Assembly (NCBI GenBank): GCA_905331475.1
Contig: CAJNYU010003219.1
Location: 372,001-436,000 of the forward strand
DNA length: 64,000 nt
Direction: 5' to 3'
Source: Rotaria socialis
Lineage: Eukaryota > Rotifera > Eurotatoria > Philodinida > Philodinidae
Of the stretch, positions 15,001-25,789 are shown in pieces (positions within the stretch are counted from its first letter, which is position 1; each line of letters starts with the position of its first letter). The notes below the pieces were generated by a model that saw only the letters and a list, made by a program, of their open reading frames with translations, ran no database searches and was not told the origin of the DNA. The translations under genes and the position numbers were made by a program.

Positions 15001-16074
15001 ATTTCTTGTAATTGGATTCCGCATCATGAGCATTTTCAGGAATGCCTATAAGTGTTTGAGAATAATCTATATGTGTATTAAAAATAAGTCCCCTGAGTGA
15101 ACATCTAAAGCACAAATAGCTTTTTTCATAGGATTTAAATCTTTTTTAGCTGATTCACTTAAATAAAGTCTTATCTGAGCGTCTCATAGCCAGAAAAAAT
15201 CAATTCTCTATTAAATTCTGATAAAATTAGGTCGATTTAATGATGACTGCAATTTAAAAAAGCTTTCATTGCGAAAGCATTAGCATTGAGGATGAAAATG
15301 TCACTTTTTCAAAAAATTGACCTAGTGTCTAATCAGAGAAATGTGTTTTAGAAAACATTATATTGTTTGCAATCGATAGAGCTTTTCGAGTTGTGTCTAG
15401 CAGTGATTTATACTTTGAAAATTAAATGTTTCTTAGCAGAAAAAAACATGACGAAAAATTGCGTGGGAAATAAATGTAATTTACTGGGCCAAATACATTA
15501 ACCAATAAATACTTTTTGGTTCATTGTTTTAAATTAAAGTTAACACGAGTTTGTAGAGAATTGAATTTTGTATCTGCTGATGAGAACTTTAGAATCGTGT
15601 GTTATTTGCGTATCAGAATATTTGCAAGAGAAAAAATGTCACAAAACTTTTGTGACACCTGGTATGTACTAATGACATTGTGATATAATTATCTCTCATT
15701 ACTACATGCCATACCTCATCTAGAATTAAATGTTTCAGGTGACATGATAGTTTTCAAATACAGAAATAATAGTTCGAATCAATCTCAACATATTTCGAAA
15801 TATTGAACATATAAAAACGGAATTAAATCTAAAGTCTTGTAAACAAGAATGTCCTTTTGGTTTAAATTGAAGTTTAGGTGAGTCTTTGCAAAGAAATAAA
15901 AGAGAACTTACTAGGATGAAAAGCGCATGCGCACGGTACTCGTTGAAACTAGAAAAATAAGATTCAACGATATGGAAATCTAAACGAAAAAAGAAAATCA
16001 CTCACATTCGCGTCATAGTCAATGTAAGTATCTGTTCCGACTTCATGCACTTTTAATTTTCGATAATTCGCCAT
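12086..16074 (-). CDS. DTL: DTL/CDT2-type WD40 substrate receptor of CRL4 ubiquitin ligase
   Basis: DTL/CDT2 is the WD40 receptor that lets CUL4-DDB1 ubiquitinate CDT1, SET8 and p21 on PCNA-loaded chromatin. The first exon starts MANYRKLKVHEVGTD at 16074. Later exons give FAIAWISDRLLCATSGDQT, LLRGHTMSVRSV, LATGGRDSIINIYDRR, LKVWDLRYTYS, VLFANCTNSKIYQF and LSPHDQLLLTGSSD. The last two lie close to human DTL (LFANCTDDNIYMF, LSPDDQFLVSGSSD). WD repeats fill the first two thirds; the last 190 residues are Ser/Asn-rich with basic patches, as in DTL. There are about nine exons, mostly with tiny introns. Two large introns lie in the 5' half, and the first of them carries a TIR element (14740-15662). 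Confidence 0.87.
14740..15662. mobile_element. Long-TIR MITE inside a DTL intron, TA target site
   Basis: A 923-bp element has inverted repeats of about 190 bp that are over 90% alike by eye. Ends read CCGGGTGTCACAAAA (left) and CCAGGTGTCACAAAA (right, reverse-complemented), each next to a TA dinucleotide (14738-14739 and 15663-15664). The TIRs run inward through TATTTATTGGTTAATGT. The roughly 540-bp centre has no transposase frame. The TA site and CC(A/G)GGTGTC ends suggest a non-autonomous Tc1/mariner element. The close match between arms suggests a fairly young copy. Confidence 0.82.
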
Positions 16075-16338
16075 GAATTCATTAAAAAATATATATTGAT
16101 AAATCTAAATAAAAATTTTTTTATTTTGACTATTTTTATCAAATATCGAATAAATATTTTTCTTTTTGTTATGCTTTTTTTCAAATAATTTTTGAGTTAG
16201 TTTTTATAAATTTCAATCCCATTTATTGTCTAGATGATATTACAAAACAAAAACATAACAAAACAACGCGTTTATTGTTCTTATTCTGTTGACTAAATAG
16301 GATTGAAAATATTTTCTTTTTCGTTTGTTATCTATTTT

Positions 16339-16800
16339 TTATTGAAAACCGCCACGTCGAGCATAACCACCCTGTTGTCGATCACCACCTGAACGTTGAT
16401 TACCAGAGCCATGCTGATTTTGTTGTTCATTGGCTTCTTGAACAGCAACATTTGGTAATGTTTTGAAGTCAAATGCGTTCAACATATCCTTGGTATCTTG
16501 GTCGATAGCGATCATATTTTGAGCTTCAAGTGCTGAAATTTCAGGTACATAGTTGTCTCGTCGTTCACGTTCTTCTTCTTGAAGTTTAATTGAAATGCCA
16601 CGTACTGGTCCAGCTTGAATACGTTTCATTAAATGTGTAATAAAACCAGCTATTTGATTTCGAAGACGTTTTGTTGGTATAATAGCTATTTCTTCAACAA
16701 CACGTTTATTTGTATGAAAATCGAGCGTTAATTTTGTATAATATTTTTCGATTATTTGACGTGATGCTTTCTTAATGGTTTTCGTACGAACGCGACCCAT
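16339..16800 (-). CDS. RPS17: 40S ribosomal protein S17 (eS17)
   Basis: This is a small-subunit ribosomal protein of the 40S head. The single-exon frame of 153 aa starts [20 protein letters not shown], and the motifs [44 protein letters not shown] and YVPEISALE are nearly identical to animal eS17. The family is usually about 135 aa. Here the last 30 residues are replaced and extended by a Gln/Gly/Arg-rich tail with GGYARRGGF, an RGG-like ending. The ATG at 16800 is the conserved start. It sits about 180 bp from PPP1R11 on the same strand. Confidence 0.97.
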   Translation of the reverse strand: MGRVRTKTIKKASRQIIEKYYTKLTLDFHTNKRVVEEIAIIPTKRLRNQIAGFITHLMKRIQAGPVRGISIKLQEEERERRDNYVPEISALEAQNMIAIDQDTKDMLNAFDFKTLPNVAVQEANEQQNQHGSGNQRSGGDRQQGGYARRGGFQ

Positions 16801-16976
16801 GATGTTAGATGATGATGATGATGATCAACTAAAAACAATGAGATAATCTACAAGGGGAAAAAATAGAGGCATGACTTTATATTAGATATTTTTTTCTTTC
16901 GTATAAATAAAAAGACAAAGATTTTTTTCTCAAAACATTTGATTCGTCGAATTTTTTACGTGTAAATGTACAAAGA

Positions 16977-17348
16977 TTAGTTAGGTTTACCGATAACTAC
17001 TTTTATTTTAGGCTGACGATCGTCCGGTTTAGCAGCGAAATCCGATTCAGTATGAAAACGACAATGTTGACAATTATCATATTCATCTACTTCAGTTGTT
17101 TTATCATCGTGCGATTGCGGATCGTGTGGTTTCGTATAGATACAACAACATTTGGATTTCTTTTTATTCATGTATTCATTATCGACAGTGCCTTCGGACC
17201 AACGAACTCGTGGACCTGTTTCAATTGGACGATGTAATTCGAGTATAAGCGTTGGTGAATGTGGACGAACAGGCTGATCCGTTTCGGTTATGGTTACTGT
17301 TGAACTGCAACAATCTTCAGTTGCCATGTGAGCATCTTGTGTTGCCAT
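16977..17348 (-). CDS. PPP1R11: PP1 regulatory inhibitor-3 (PPP1R11 / YPI1 family)
   Basis: This small, disordered inhibitor of protein phosphatase 1 (also reported to have E3 ligase activity in mammals) is 123 aa in one exon. The family signature is clear: [20 protein letters not shown] followed by CCIYTKP, against [20 protein letters not shown] in human. The VRW motif corresponds to the RVxW-like PP1 docking site, and the CCC cluster to the conserved Cys run. A second Cys/His group, CQHCRFH, follows as in other family members. The start ATG at 17348 is followed by a second in-frame ATG at residue 8. It is divergent from ARL6, with about 450 bp between. Confidence 0.92.
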   Translation of the reverse strand: MATQDAHMATEDCCSSTVTITETDQPVRPHSPTLILELHRPIETGPRVRWSEGTVDNEYMNKKKSKCCCIYTKPHDPQSHDDKTTEVDEYDNCQHCRFHTESDFAAKPDDRQPKIKVVIGKPN

Positions 17349-17650
17349 TAGATGGCAAATAAATGAAAAGAATCTACAAAAATAGATAACAGATGTATAG
17401 AAAGTTTTGAATGCAAAATATATGTAGTCATTTTGAAGAATGTTTTGAGATGAAAAACTAAATGAATTCTATCAACAAAAAAACAATATAAAACTATCAT
17501 TTGTTATCTTTATAGAATATTCAAAATATATATAAATTTATATTCTAATTTTTAATAATGCCATTTGCTTATCCAAATATCAGTCCTCGCTTTACCACCA
17601 CTCTTCACTTTGTGTGTCCTCTCTCTCTTTTACATCTTTTCTTTTCGTTA

Positions 17651-17675
17651 ATACCATAGGTGACCTCTATGGTAT
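17651..17675. promoter_or_regulatory. Perfect 9-bp inverted repeat between PPP1R11 and ARL6
   Basis: ATACCATAG and CTATGGTAT are exact inverted copies separated by 7 bp (gtgacct). They lie 120 bp upstream of the ARL6 start in the divergent intergenic region. The position suits a binding site for a dimeric factor, but this is inference; it is not a clean RFX X-box. Confidence 0.3.
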
Positions 17676-17794
17676 GAAATATGTATGATGGTGATGGTTG
17701 TATCTAAGCAATAGAGTATTTCGTCAATACACCATCATCTAGTTTTTCTTTTAATCTAAATCAATATTTAATCCATCCGTTGATTGTTGAATGT

Positions 17795-18367
17795 ATGGGT
17801 CTACTTGATGCATTAATCGAATGGCTTGGTCTTCGACGACGTGAAGCCAGCGTGTTAGTTGTCGGTCTTGACAATAGTGGTAAAACTTCACTCTTAAATT
17901 TTCTTCTACCAACTGATGAACAATCAAGCGATATTGCACCGACAGTTGGTTTCAATGTGGAACATTTTTCACGGCAAGGAGTCTCATTTACAGCTTTTGA
18001 CATGAGTGGACAAAGTCGTTATAGAACAATGTGGACTAATTATTATCACTCAACAAACGGTATCATATTTGTTGTGGATAGTTCAGATAGAACACGTATA
18101 CTGGTTGCTCGTGAAGAACTACAACAATTACTTTCACATCGCGATATATATTCACGAAATATACCGATATTAATTTTTGCTAATAAAATGGATTTACGTG
18201 ATGCTCTATCAGATGTTGGTGTATCATCTGCATTAGGTCTCGATGGAATTATAAATAAATCTTGGCATATTTGTTCTAGCAATGCACTTAAAGGCGATGG
18301 TATAGCTGATGGAATCGACTGGTTATCTACAGCTATTAAAACTTCACTTGAACAAGCCCGGCGATGA
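17795..18367 (+). CDS. ARL6: ARL6 / BBS3 small GTPase
   Basis: ARL6 is the ARF-like GTPase that recruits the BBSome coat to ciliary membranes. The single-exon frame from ATG 17795 gives MGLLDALIEWLGLRRREASV, with the N-terminal Gly-2 and amphipathic helix of the family. The P-loop is GLDNSGKT, switch I APTVGFNVEHF, and switch II FDMSGQSRYR, where the DMSGQ form is typical of ARL6 (other ARFs have DVGGQ). The base motif is NKMDLRDA, followed by WHICSSNALKGDGI. The length of 190 aa fits human ARL6 at 186. An upstream in-frame ATG at 17780 would add five residues and break the conserved MGLLD start, so 17795 is preferred. Confidence 0.95.
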   Translation: MGLLDALIEWLGLRRREASVLVVGLDNSGKTSLLNFLLPTDEQSSDIAPTVGFNVEHFSRQGVSFTAFDMSGQSRYRTMWTNYYHSTNGIIFVVDSSDRTRILVAREELQQLLSHRDIYSRNIPILIFANKMDLRDALSDVGVSSALGLDGIINKSWHICSSNALKGDGIADGIDWLSTAIKTSLEQARR

Positions 18368-19122
18368 GCAACGAAAAAATTTCGTGGGTTCGCTTTTCTT
18401 CAAATTTAGGATAGATACGTGCAATTTTTTCTATTTCGAGTTTTTCATATCGGTGTTATGGTTGTGGTTTAAATAAACAAAAATCTAGGATTTTATTTAT
18501 GCAAATTAAAGAAGAGATTTTTATCTATATTTGATATTGTGAAGTACTTTTGCATAGTTTTTAAGAGTAAAAAATGTTTCTCACTTAAAATTCATTAACT
18601 CTAAGTAAATATTGTGCAAGAATGACAAAAACAATGTTATTTTTGTACGAATAAATTTCAGAATATTGTGCAATTATTAATCATCTCAATTTAATTAGTT
18701 CACATATTGTAATATCCAGAATTAGATAGCTCAAAGGTACAAACCGTTGATAGAACTCAAAAAGCTCTATTTTCTTGACAATGCAGGATACTAAAAACGT
18801 TTCCGGCAAATGAATAGATTGAGATGGTTATCTTGAATCAAGCCACTATATAATTATATCTTTTATTAAAACTATTTATGTATAATTTATAGTGGAGATG
18901 ACATTCGAATAAGTACCTGTGAATCCAATGATGTGCATTATATAATCATGTTCACCTGATATTATACTGATTTAAACTTCACTTCATTGGACCGATATAA
19001 ATAAAAATACGAAACAGTGAACATATTATAAGAATAGACAAGGAAACACAAAATATTGAAGAGAAAATTTTAAATAGAGCATGACTATTTCAAGGATCGA
19101 AAAAGGAAAAGAAGAGATACAT
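18368..19122. other. Intergenic stretch between convergent genes
   Basis: AT-rich 755 bp between ARL6 and the 3' end of TRAPPC8. No exon, inverted repeat or tandem repeat was recognised. Confidence 0.5.
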
Positions 19123-22100
19123 TTATACTAATGTTCGAATATCAACAAAATAATTATGTATATTCGATTTGATCGGTACAGTCGTAGAATTAATTTTATC
19201 AACTATTGCTAACGATATATTTCCCAATGAATAAAATCCTGGTTTAAAAAAGCATGCCCGTAAATTTAATGATAAATGCTCATATGCTGATAAATTAATA
19301 AATTGTTCTGTCATTCCAGACCATAAACAGCATGATGATAGAACTGGATCGCTATCTAATGATGCTCTTTAAAAACAAAACAAATTTATATTTTTGTTTC
19401 AGAAAAAAAAATTATTTTTAAAATTTACCTTGTTAATTGTAATTGTAATCGAAATTTTTTATTAGCCCGATTAAATAATTTTAATTCAACAGGCAAATTT
19501 AAAACTTTTGTAAATTTATGTTCAACAACCGATGAATAAATTAATTCATATTGTATTGTATCATTTGTTTCTGGTTCTGTTTGAGGAATGTCAATCTTGG
19601 GTGAAATCATATGTAAACCATGACGAATTTCATATTGTCCTAATTGATTTGCGATAGCTATTTGCCAAAGAAGTACAAGAGATATAGAAGGTATAGGTAC
19701 GGGAGCTATGATTTTATGCCGATGTGCTGAATGCGTGTAATCAAGATTTGATATAAAATGACGAAATAAATCACCCATAGGATTTTTACTTATGTCAACC
19801 TAAGAGAAAATAACGTTTTTTTTTTCTCAAAACTTCTCCTGTCGAAAACAAAATGATGATTTACATATTGATCCGTTTTTTTTTCATCATTTCCTAAATA
19901 AATATGTTTCATTTGTAATGAATCATTGTCATTTTCGAGGTGTGTACATTTGAATAGAAGAGATAAATTTTCACCATAACGAATACCGTCTATAGAAATA
20001 TGAAGAAAAAAATAACGAAGAATTGACTTTTTTTGGTAAATTCATCTTTACTTGGAGTTTTAGGAGAAAGATTTTTTATATTCCAATGTTTACTAATACA
20101 TGAAAGTTGTTGAACATTAACAGTCAATGAATTTGGTGTCTAATAGAAATAGAAACGAAATAGAGCCAAAAAAAAGCAAAAAAGAGACTCTTACAGTCAT
20201 TTGATTATCTATTTGAACGGGTAAAGTAAGTTCGCCGAGTCCAGTTGATTCGGATTGAGTATGAAAACCAATAGAATGAGTGATTATAAATAATGATGAA
20301 TGTTTTACTGTTCGATGTCTAAAGATTAAAGTTTATCATTTTTTGTTCTATTCGATAGAAAACTTATTGAAATAATTCAAACATGAGGATGTAGGTTCCT
20401 TATGTTTGATATTATTTCATCTTTGCCAGTGAAAAAAAAATAACCTTAATGGCTGTTGAAATACATCCGATTCGTAAAGAAATAAGAAATCAATGTTCAT
20501 TTCACCAGCCAGATTTGATGCATGCAACCATAAACGTATTGTTCGTGTTGAATTTGCTAATAATGGATGGTGATGATTAACAAGAGTTAAAACTGATGAA
20601 TGCTGATGTAATGTATGATTCCATAGAGATTGGGATTCATTGGTGTATGTTAATAAAGAAGTGTCATCCAATGATGATACAGTTATTAGATTTGGTTGAC
20701 TTGTGATTAATCGAACACGAGTTATCGAATGCATTGTATTTGTATTTATTAAATGCACTAAACAAGATTGAACTTCACCGCAGAACATGGCAGCAGGCAT
20801 AGGAGAAAATTCAATCTAAAAGACAAACCATATTTTCAGTGAAAATAATGAAATGTGGAAGAAAAGCATCTTACATGAAGAAGTGGTGCTTCGGGTACAA
20901 CTTGAATTTCTAATCGGTTATCTACAGCATAGATTGTGTTGAGGCGCTCGCGGCGATTTGAATTAAGTCGAACACCTTTAACATGAAATAATGTTTTGCC
21001 CATTATTCCATATGGCCACGTTGTTTGATCGCTTATATTTTGTACAAGAATATTAAGACGATAACATATGCCCAATATTGTCAAATTACCAGGGCGATGT
21101 GTTCGTAATGATAATTCGATCTTTAATTATTTAAAAATCGAAAATGATAGTTCTGAAATTATTTAGAATTTACTTTAGAAGTATCATTTGGAAAAATAAC
21201 ACAATCACTGAGAATATCACATTCAACAGGTTGATCCGTCTAAATAAAGCATGAAAGTTCGTTTTCAAAAATTCCATGTTTTATTCTTACTTGTTTTGTC
21301 GCTGTATCATTAGTATATTCTTTCCATTCTTCAGGACTTTCTGCTGATACACTGGTTTTTCTTTTCCAACCATTAGATGAAAATTTCCATAAGATTTGTA
21401 CTTCACTTAATAACAATGGAACTTGAAGTGTATTTCTTACGTACAATTCAATGCGTATAGTTTCTAGAAAAAGAATAGAATTCTCTGTGTTTTTTGTTGA
21501 TTTAAGATTTACAAACCATTAGCAACAGCTATAGGATGTTGTTGATTATGTGTACGATTTGTAAATAAATTTAGTTGTGTACGAGTACCACTAGCTCGAC
21601 GGTCATGCGCAGTTATTGTTCGTTCAAGATCTGACCATACTTCTCGGGTTTCATCAAAATCAAAATCATTACAATTCGACACATGACCACCTAAAAGTGG
21701 ATGTGCAGAGTTTATTATGATAAAAGAAATAATAACAAACCCATTTGTGGTTTATGATGACCAGCAAGAAGAACTTTAATTGTTGTATTTTCTACTAGTG
21801 GAACGGGTAGTTCAGGTAGAATGGTTTCAGAATTTGTGATTTGCTAAAAAATAGTACGAAACATATATTTAGAAAGTTTTATGAATAAACTTAAGTTACA
21901 TTGAATACAGTTAAGTATTCTTTAAAGAAATTAATTTGTTGTTGAGCATTTTGTATACGATTATTTGGTGCAAATAATGCATTAAAACTTCGTATAGCAT
22001 CATTTGCTTGATTTAATGAAGCACTTTGTTTGCCCAATGTAAAATTGATATGATCCTAATGCAAAGAAAATTATTGTAAAAATAGAAGGCTGTCAACTAT

Positions 22101-24727
22101 ATTTCATTACAAAAGCTAATGACCAATTTGGTTTGCCATATATTTCGAGAACATCATTATAACAACGAAGAGCATGTAAACGCTAAAAATAGAAAAAATC
22201 TTCATGACGAAATTTCTCAATTGAAATCTATTTTTTACAACCTGTCCAGCTTTGAGAAATCGATGTCCAGCAATGACCATATAAAATGCATATTTTCTTA
22301 TATAAGACGGTCGATAATTAAGAAAGCAATGTGCTGCTTGTTCAAGAAAAAGAGCACCACGTAAATCGGAATCCTAAAATAATTATTTTTAAAATAAAAT
22401 ACAGAAATTTGATTTCATATAATATATTTACTTCTTGGGAAAGTTTGAGAAATTGTTGTACAGCTGCATCGTAGGATTCTCTAGCTTTCAATATCTCAGT
22501 TGATACAAGTGCACAACGTGTAGCAAATATCGGTAATCTAAACCATTGAAATGACGACATTTATTTGGATAATTAATTGTTGTGTTTCATTTAACTACCT
22601 GCATGTAACTGTATAGAGTTCAATAGCATCGTCCATATATTGTGCTGGATAAGTTCTACTAGTTGCTGATTCTTGCATAAAATTTGTTATACAACACATT
22701 TCCTTAATTCAAAATATAAAGAATTATTTTGAAAAAATACATAAAACAAAATTCGTTACTAAAACGCCAGCATAAAATGTTGGTGCTTGATCACGTGAGA
22801 GATCTCGTTTAGCTGCATGGTAATTTGTATAAGCTAATTCGTAGTGTTGAAAAAGAAATGCTAAATCGGCTGCACGACGAAAAACAACTTCCATCGAATC
22901 ATTGCTTAAACTAATCAATATAATTTAAAGTAAAAAGAAAGTTGGTAAACATAAGATAAATGAATTACTTTGTCGAAGTTGTTGATGGTTGATTTTTAGA
23001 AGCAGATGTACTACCGCCGCCGAAAAAATTTTTTGGCATGGAAAAAATTTTTTTTATACCACGTCGTGAAGTTATCTAGATTGAAATCAGGTAAGTGTTC
23101 TTATTTTAACGGTTATTATTTATACTTGTTCATTAAATGTTTTTAAATTTGTTTCTACCCATGGCAGAAGACCTTTTGTAACAAACTCATGCCTAAATAA
23201 TTAAATTAATTAATCAATGATTATGAACCGAAGTGACTTACATAAAGACATGAATTCTATCATGATCACTTAATGTTAAACAAGCACCATGAATAACTGT
23301 AGATATATTTCCTGTCGATGAACCATCATATCCTTCATCTATTGTTGCTGGTAGGTCACTAATTGAGGTATTAAATGAGCCTAATGGGTGACTGATGGAT
23401 GCTAGAAATCGAAATGTATACATAGAAAATTTTCATAAAACTAGTAAATATCATACTAGTCAGATTCAATTCTTGATCAATAAGGTCGGTTAAATTTGAT
23501 AATGAATCACTGAGTGAACTATCTTTGTTTGATAATGTTTGTGATTGTTTTTGATTCGATGATGAAGATTGTTTAACATAGAGACGCCATGGATCTGGCA
23601 TATTCATCGCTTCATTGATATCACTACTTGTTTGACCAGCACGCTTAGAATTGATTTGTAAGAGATGACAATTACCAGCACCATATTGTTGTTTAAGATC
23701 ACCAAAAACGGATACAGCTCTGAAATAATAAAGAATTTCGAAATGAACACAAATTAAATCATAAAGTCATCTTTGAAAATAATAATTCATTCATCCCAAA
23801 AAGATCTTCGCTCCTTCAAATATCATGATGAAATCAAAATTTCTTTCTCCCAAAACAAAAATAAAAAAAGTGTCTTACTTTCGTACTATAATTCTGTAAG
23901 AAACATATAAGTATATAGAGAATGAACGATATCAACTTACTTGGATTCTTCGCCTTCAGTAACATCATGCAATAAAATAAAATATTTATATATATTCGGC
24001 ATAAACCATTTTGGTAATTTTGCTGGTGATTGTTGCTGTTGAAGACTTTGTTGTTGAACAAGTTTAGAAAATGCATCCATGGGATCGAGATGCGATGTTG
24101 ATACAACCATAACACCTGTTTATTGATTCGAAATAATCAATCTCATAGAGTTTTTTTTTTCTATCGCTGAACTTACATGCAAGATAATTTTTAAGATATT
24201 CATGATCTCCCCCGTATGATATACGTAAAAAACAATCTCGCCAAGCATCAAACCAAGGTGTTGTATCTAGAATTTCAGAAGAAAATTTTATCGAGAAATT
24301 GTGATCAATATTTATTGTACTTTTTATATGTAATTGATATTGTTCTGAATGAATTTCACGTTCATTATTCGTTGTTACATTGTTTAATGCATTTGATACA
24401 GAATCATTTAGTATTTTTTTTGCTAAAGTATTTTGCGGAGGTAAAGAATTAAAATCTTTTATTTCAAGACGTAAATTTTTTAATACAATCAAATTATTCG
24501 ATGGATCACGGTAACCAACTAGAAAGAAATAATCGAATAAGATTTAAAGAAAATTGTTAAAATGATTTACCTTCAGATGGAAGACGACAAAATGGTTGAA
24601 TTAATTCAGCAAATGTTAAATTGTTTTTTCGACAAATTGTTTCAGCATCATAACTGCATAGAACAGAAACCATTGGGCAAAATGCATCTTGGATAAATTC
24701 ACTAACAGATTTTTTCGTTTGAGCCAT
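19123..24727 (-). CDS. TRAPPC8: TRAPP complex subunit 8
   Basis: TRAPPC8 is a large subunit of TRAPPIII, the Rab1 exchange complex in ER-Golgi traffic and autophagy, and is also linked to ciliogenesis. The start at 24727 gives MAQTKKSVSEFIQDAFCPMV, paralleling human MAQCVQSVQELIPDSFVPCV. Next come LTFAELIQPFCRLPSEVGYR, TTPWFDAWRDCFL, IHGACLTLSDHDRI, LAFLFQHYELAYTNYHAAKR, an alpha-solenoid region, and beta-sandwich modules with AAMFCGEVQSCLVHLIN. The end, FKPGFYSLGNISLAI, matches human VHTGVYNLGTPRVFA. The gene is cut into more than 15 exons by introns of 40-100 bp. No break in the frame was noticed, but I did not verify every junction. Confidence 0.93.
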
Positions 24728-25265
24728 GACAATTATACTAAAAGAAATTGAATCAAACTACTTCTATTCTATCCTTATCAAACATATGTCCCATATGTCC
24801 AGCATGTGAATCTAATCATAGGATATTAGTTCAACGAATCGAATAGAGAATTGGAAGAGGGCGCTAATGTAACTATTGTCACATCAACAGACTGTGTGAT
24901 GAAGAGTGTGGTGCGTTTTTAAGCAACCTCGACCGGTTTCGTCCATGCTTAAGGGAACTCATCAGATGATCAGAAGATCACAAATAAATTTACAGCCTAC
25001 TTTTTTTGGAAATGAGATTTGTTTTATCTTAGCAACGATGTTCACGGTCTTGACCTTGGCGATAGGTGTCATCGATGATACTTTTTGTTTCAATATGTAA
25101 GTAGCTTTTTCCTAAGGTGAATACGAAATCTGCTCCCTCGCTTTAGTTTTAATTAACGTTCGAATTAGTTAGTTTTTTATTTTTATTTTTGGAATAATTC
25201 TGTTCTTGTGGGTCAATGTTAGTGGATATGTTAGGCAACGCTGATCAAATGAACATAGTTAAGAC

Positions 25266-25374
25266 CATGGGTGTCAGGGTTTCCATTCCTTTAGGTATTT
25301 TTTCTTAAGAATCAGGGTTCCACTTTAAAGTTCGTGACTATACGTTTGTGATCATCGGTGAAATTGACACCCCT
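25266..25374. mobile_element. Tiny hAT-like MITE with 9-bp target duplication
   Basis: A 109-bp segment is flanked by identical agttaagac copies at 25257-25265 and 25375-25383. Its ends, GGGTGTCA on the left and TGACACCC on the right, are inverted repeats. The pattern CA(G/T)GGGTGTCA is typical of hAT termini, and 8-9 bp duplications fit that superfamily. It has no coding capacity. Confidence 0.6.
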
Positions 25375-25704
25375 AGTTAAGACTTAGTTAGATGATATTT
25401 TAATTGTAAACACTCATCCAGCATTAGATGAGGAGTGGACATAATGATAGAACCAACAACCTTTTGTATCCCATTATGCTAATTGGTATTAAAGAAAAAG
25501 AGCTGGATGTAGGTGCAAGTCTCTTTCATTCACTTTTAATACGCTCACTCATCCATGGGTTGATTGAAACTTAAACTGATCATAGTGTATTCATCTTACA
25601 TTGTGAAGCCAGTCGATAAGAAACAAATTGAATTTTTTGAATAAATTGATATGAGTACCTATTTGTCAATACTTCTCAAATATCATATTACTTTATAATC
25701 TTTC

Positions 25705-25726
25705 TTGATTGATTGATTGATTGATT
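25705..25726. repeat. TTGA microsatellite
   Basis: About five tandem TTGA units lie just upstream of the GH5 gene, in what may be a 5' intron ending with the acceptor tgctattatag at 25739-25740. Confidence 0.8.
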
Positions 25727-25789
25727 CACTGCTATTATAGGAAGAAACAAAGTAGTAATAAGAGTATATTTGATAATCATTACTGTGAG

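Noticed and set aside
17651-17675. RFX X-box upstream of ARL6
   Set aside because: GTGACC matches one half-site, but the second half and spacing do not fit the consensus. Only the inverted repeat itself is reported.
24906-25100. Open frame with a hydrophobic stretch upstream of the GH5 gene
   Set aside because: It overlaps the TRAPPC8 promoter side and shows no conserved motif. It cannot be linked in phase to the GH5 frame, which has its own signal peptide.
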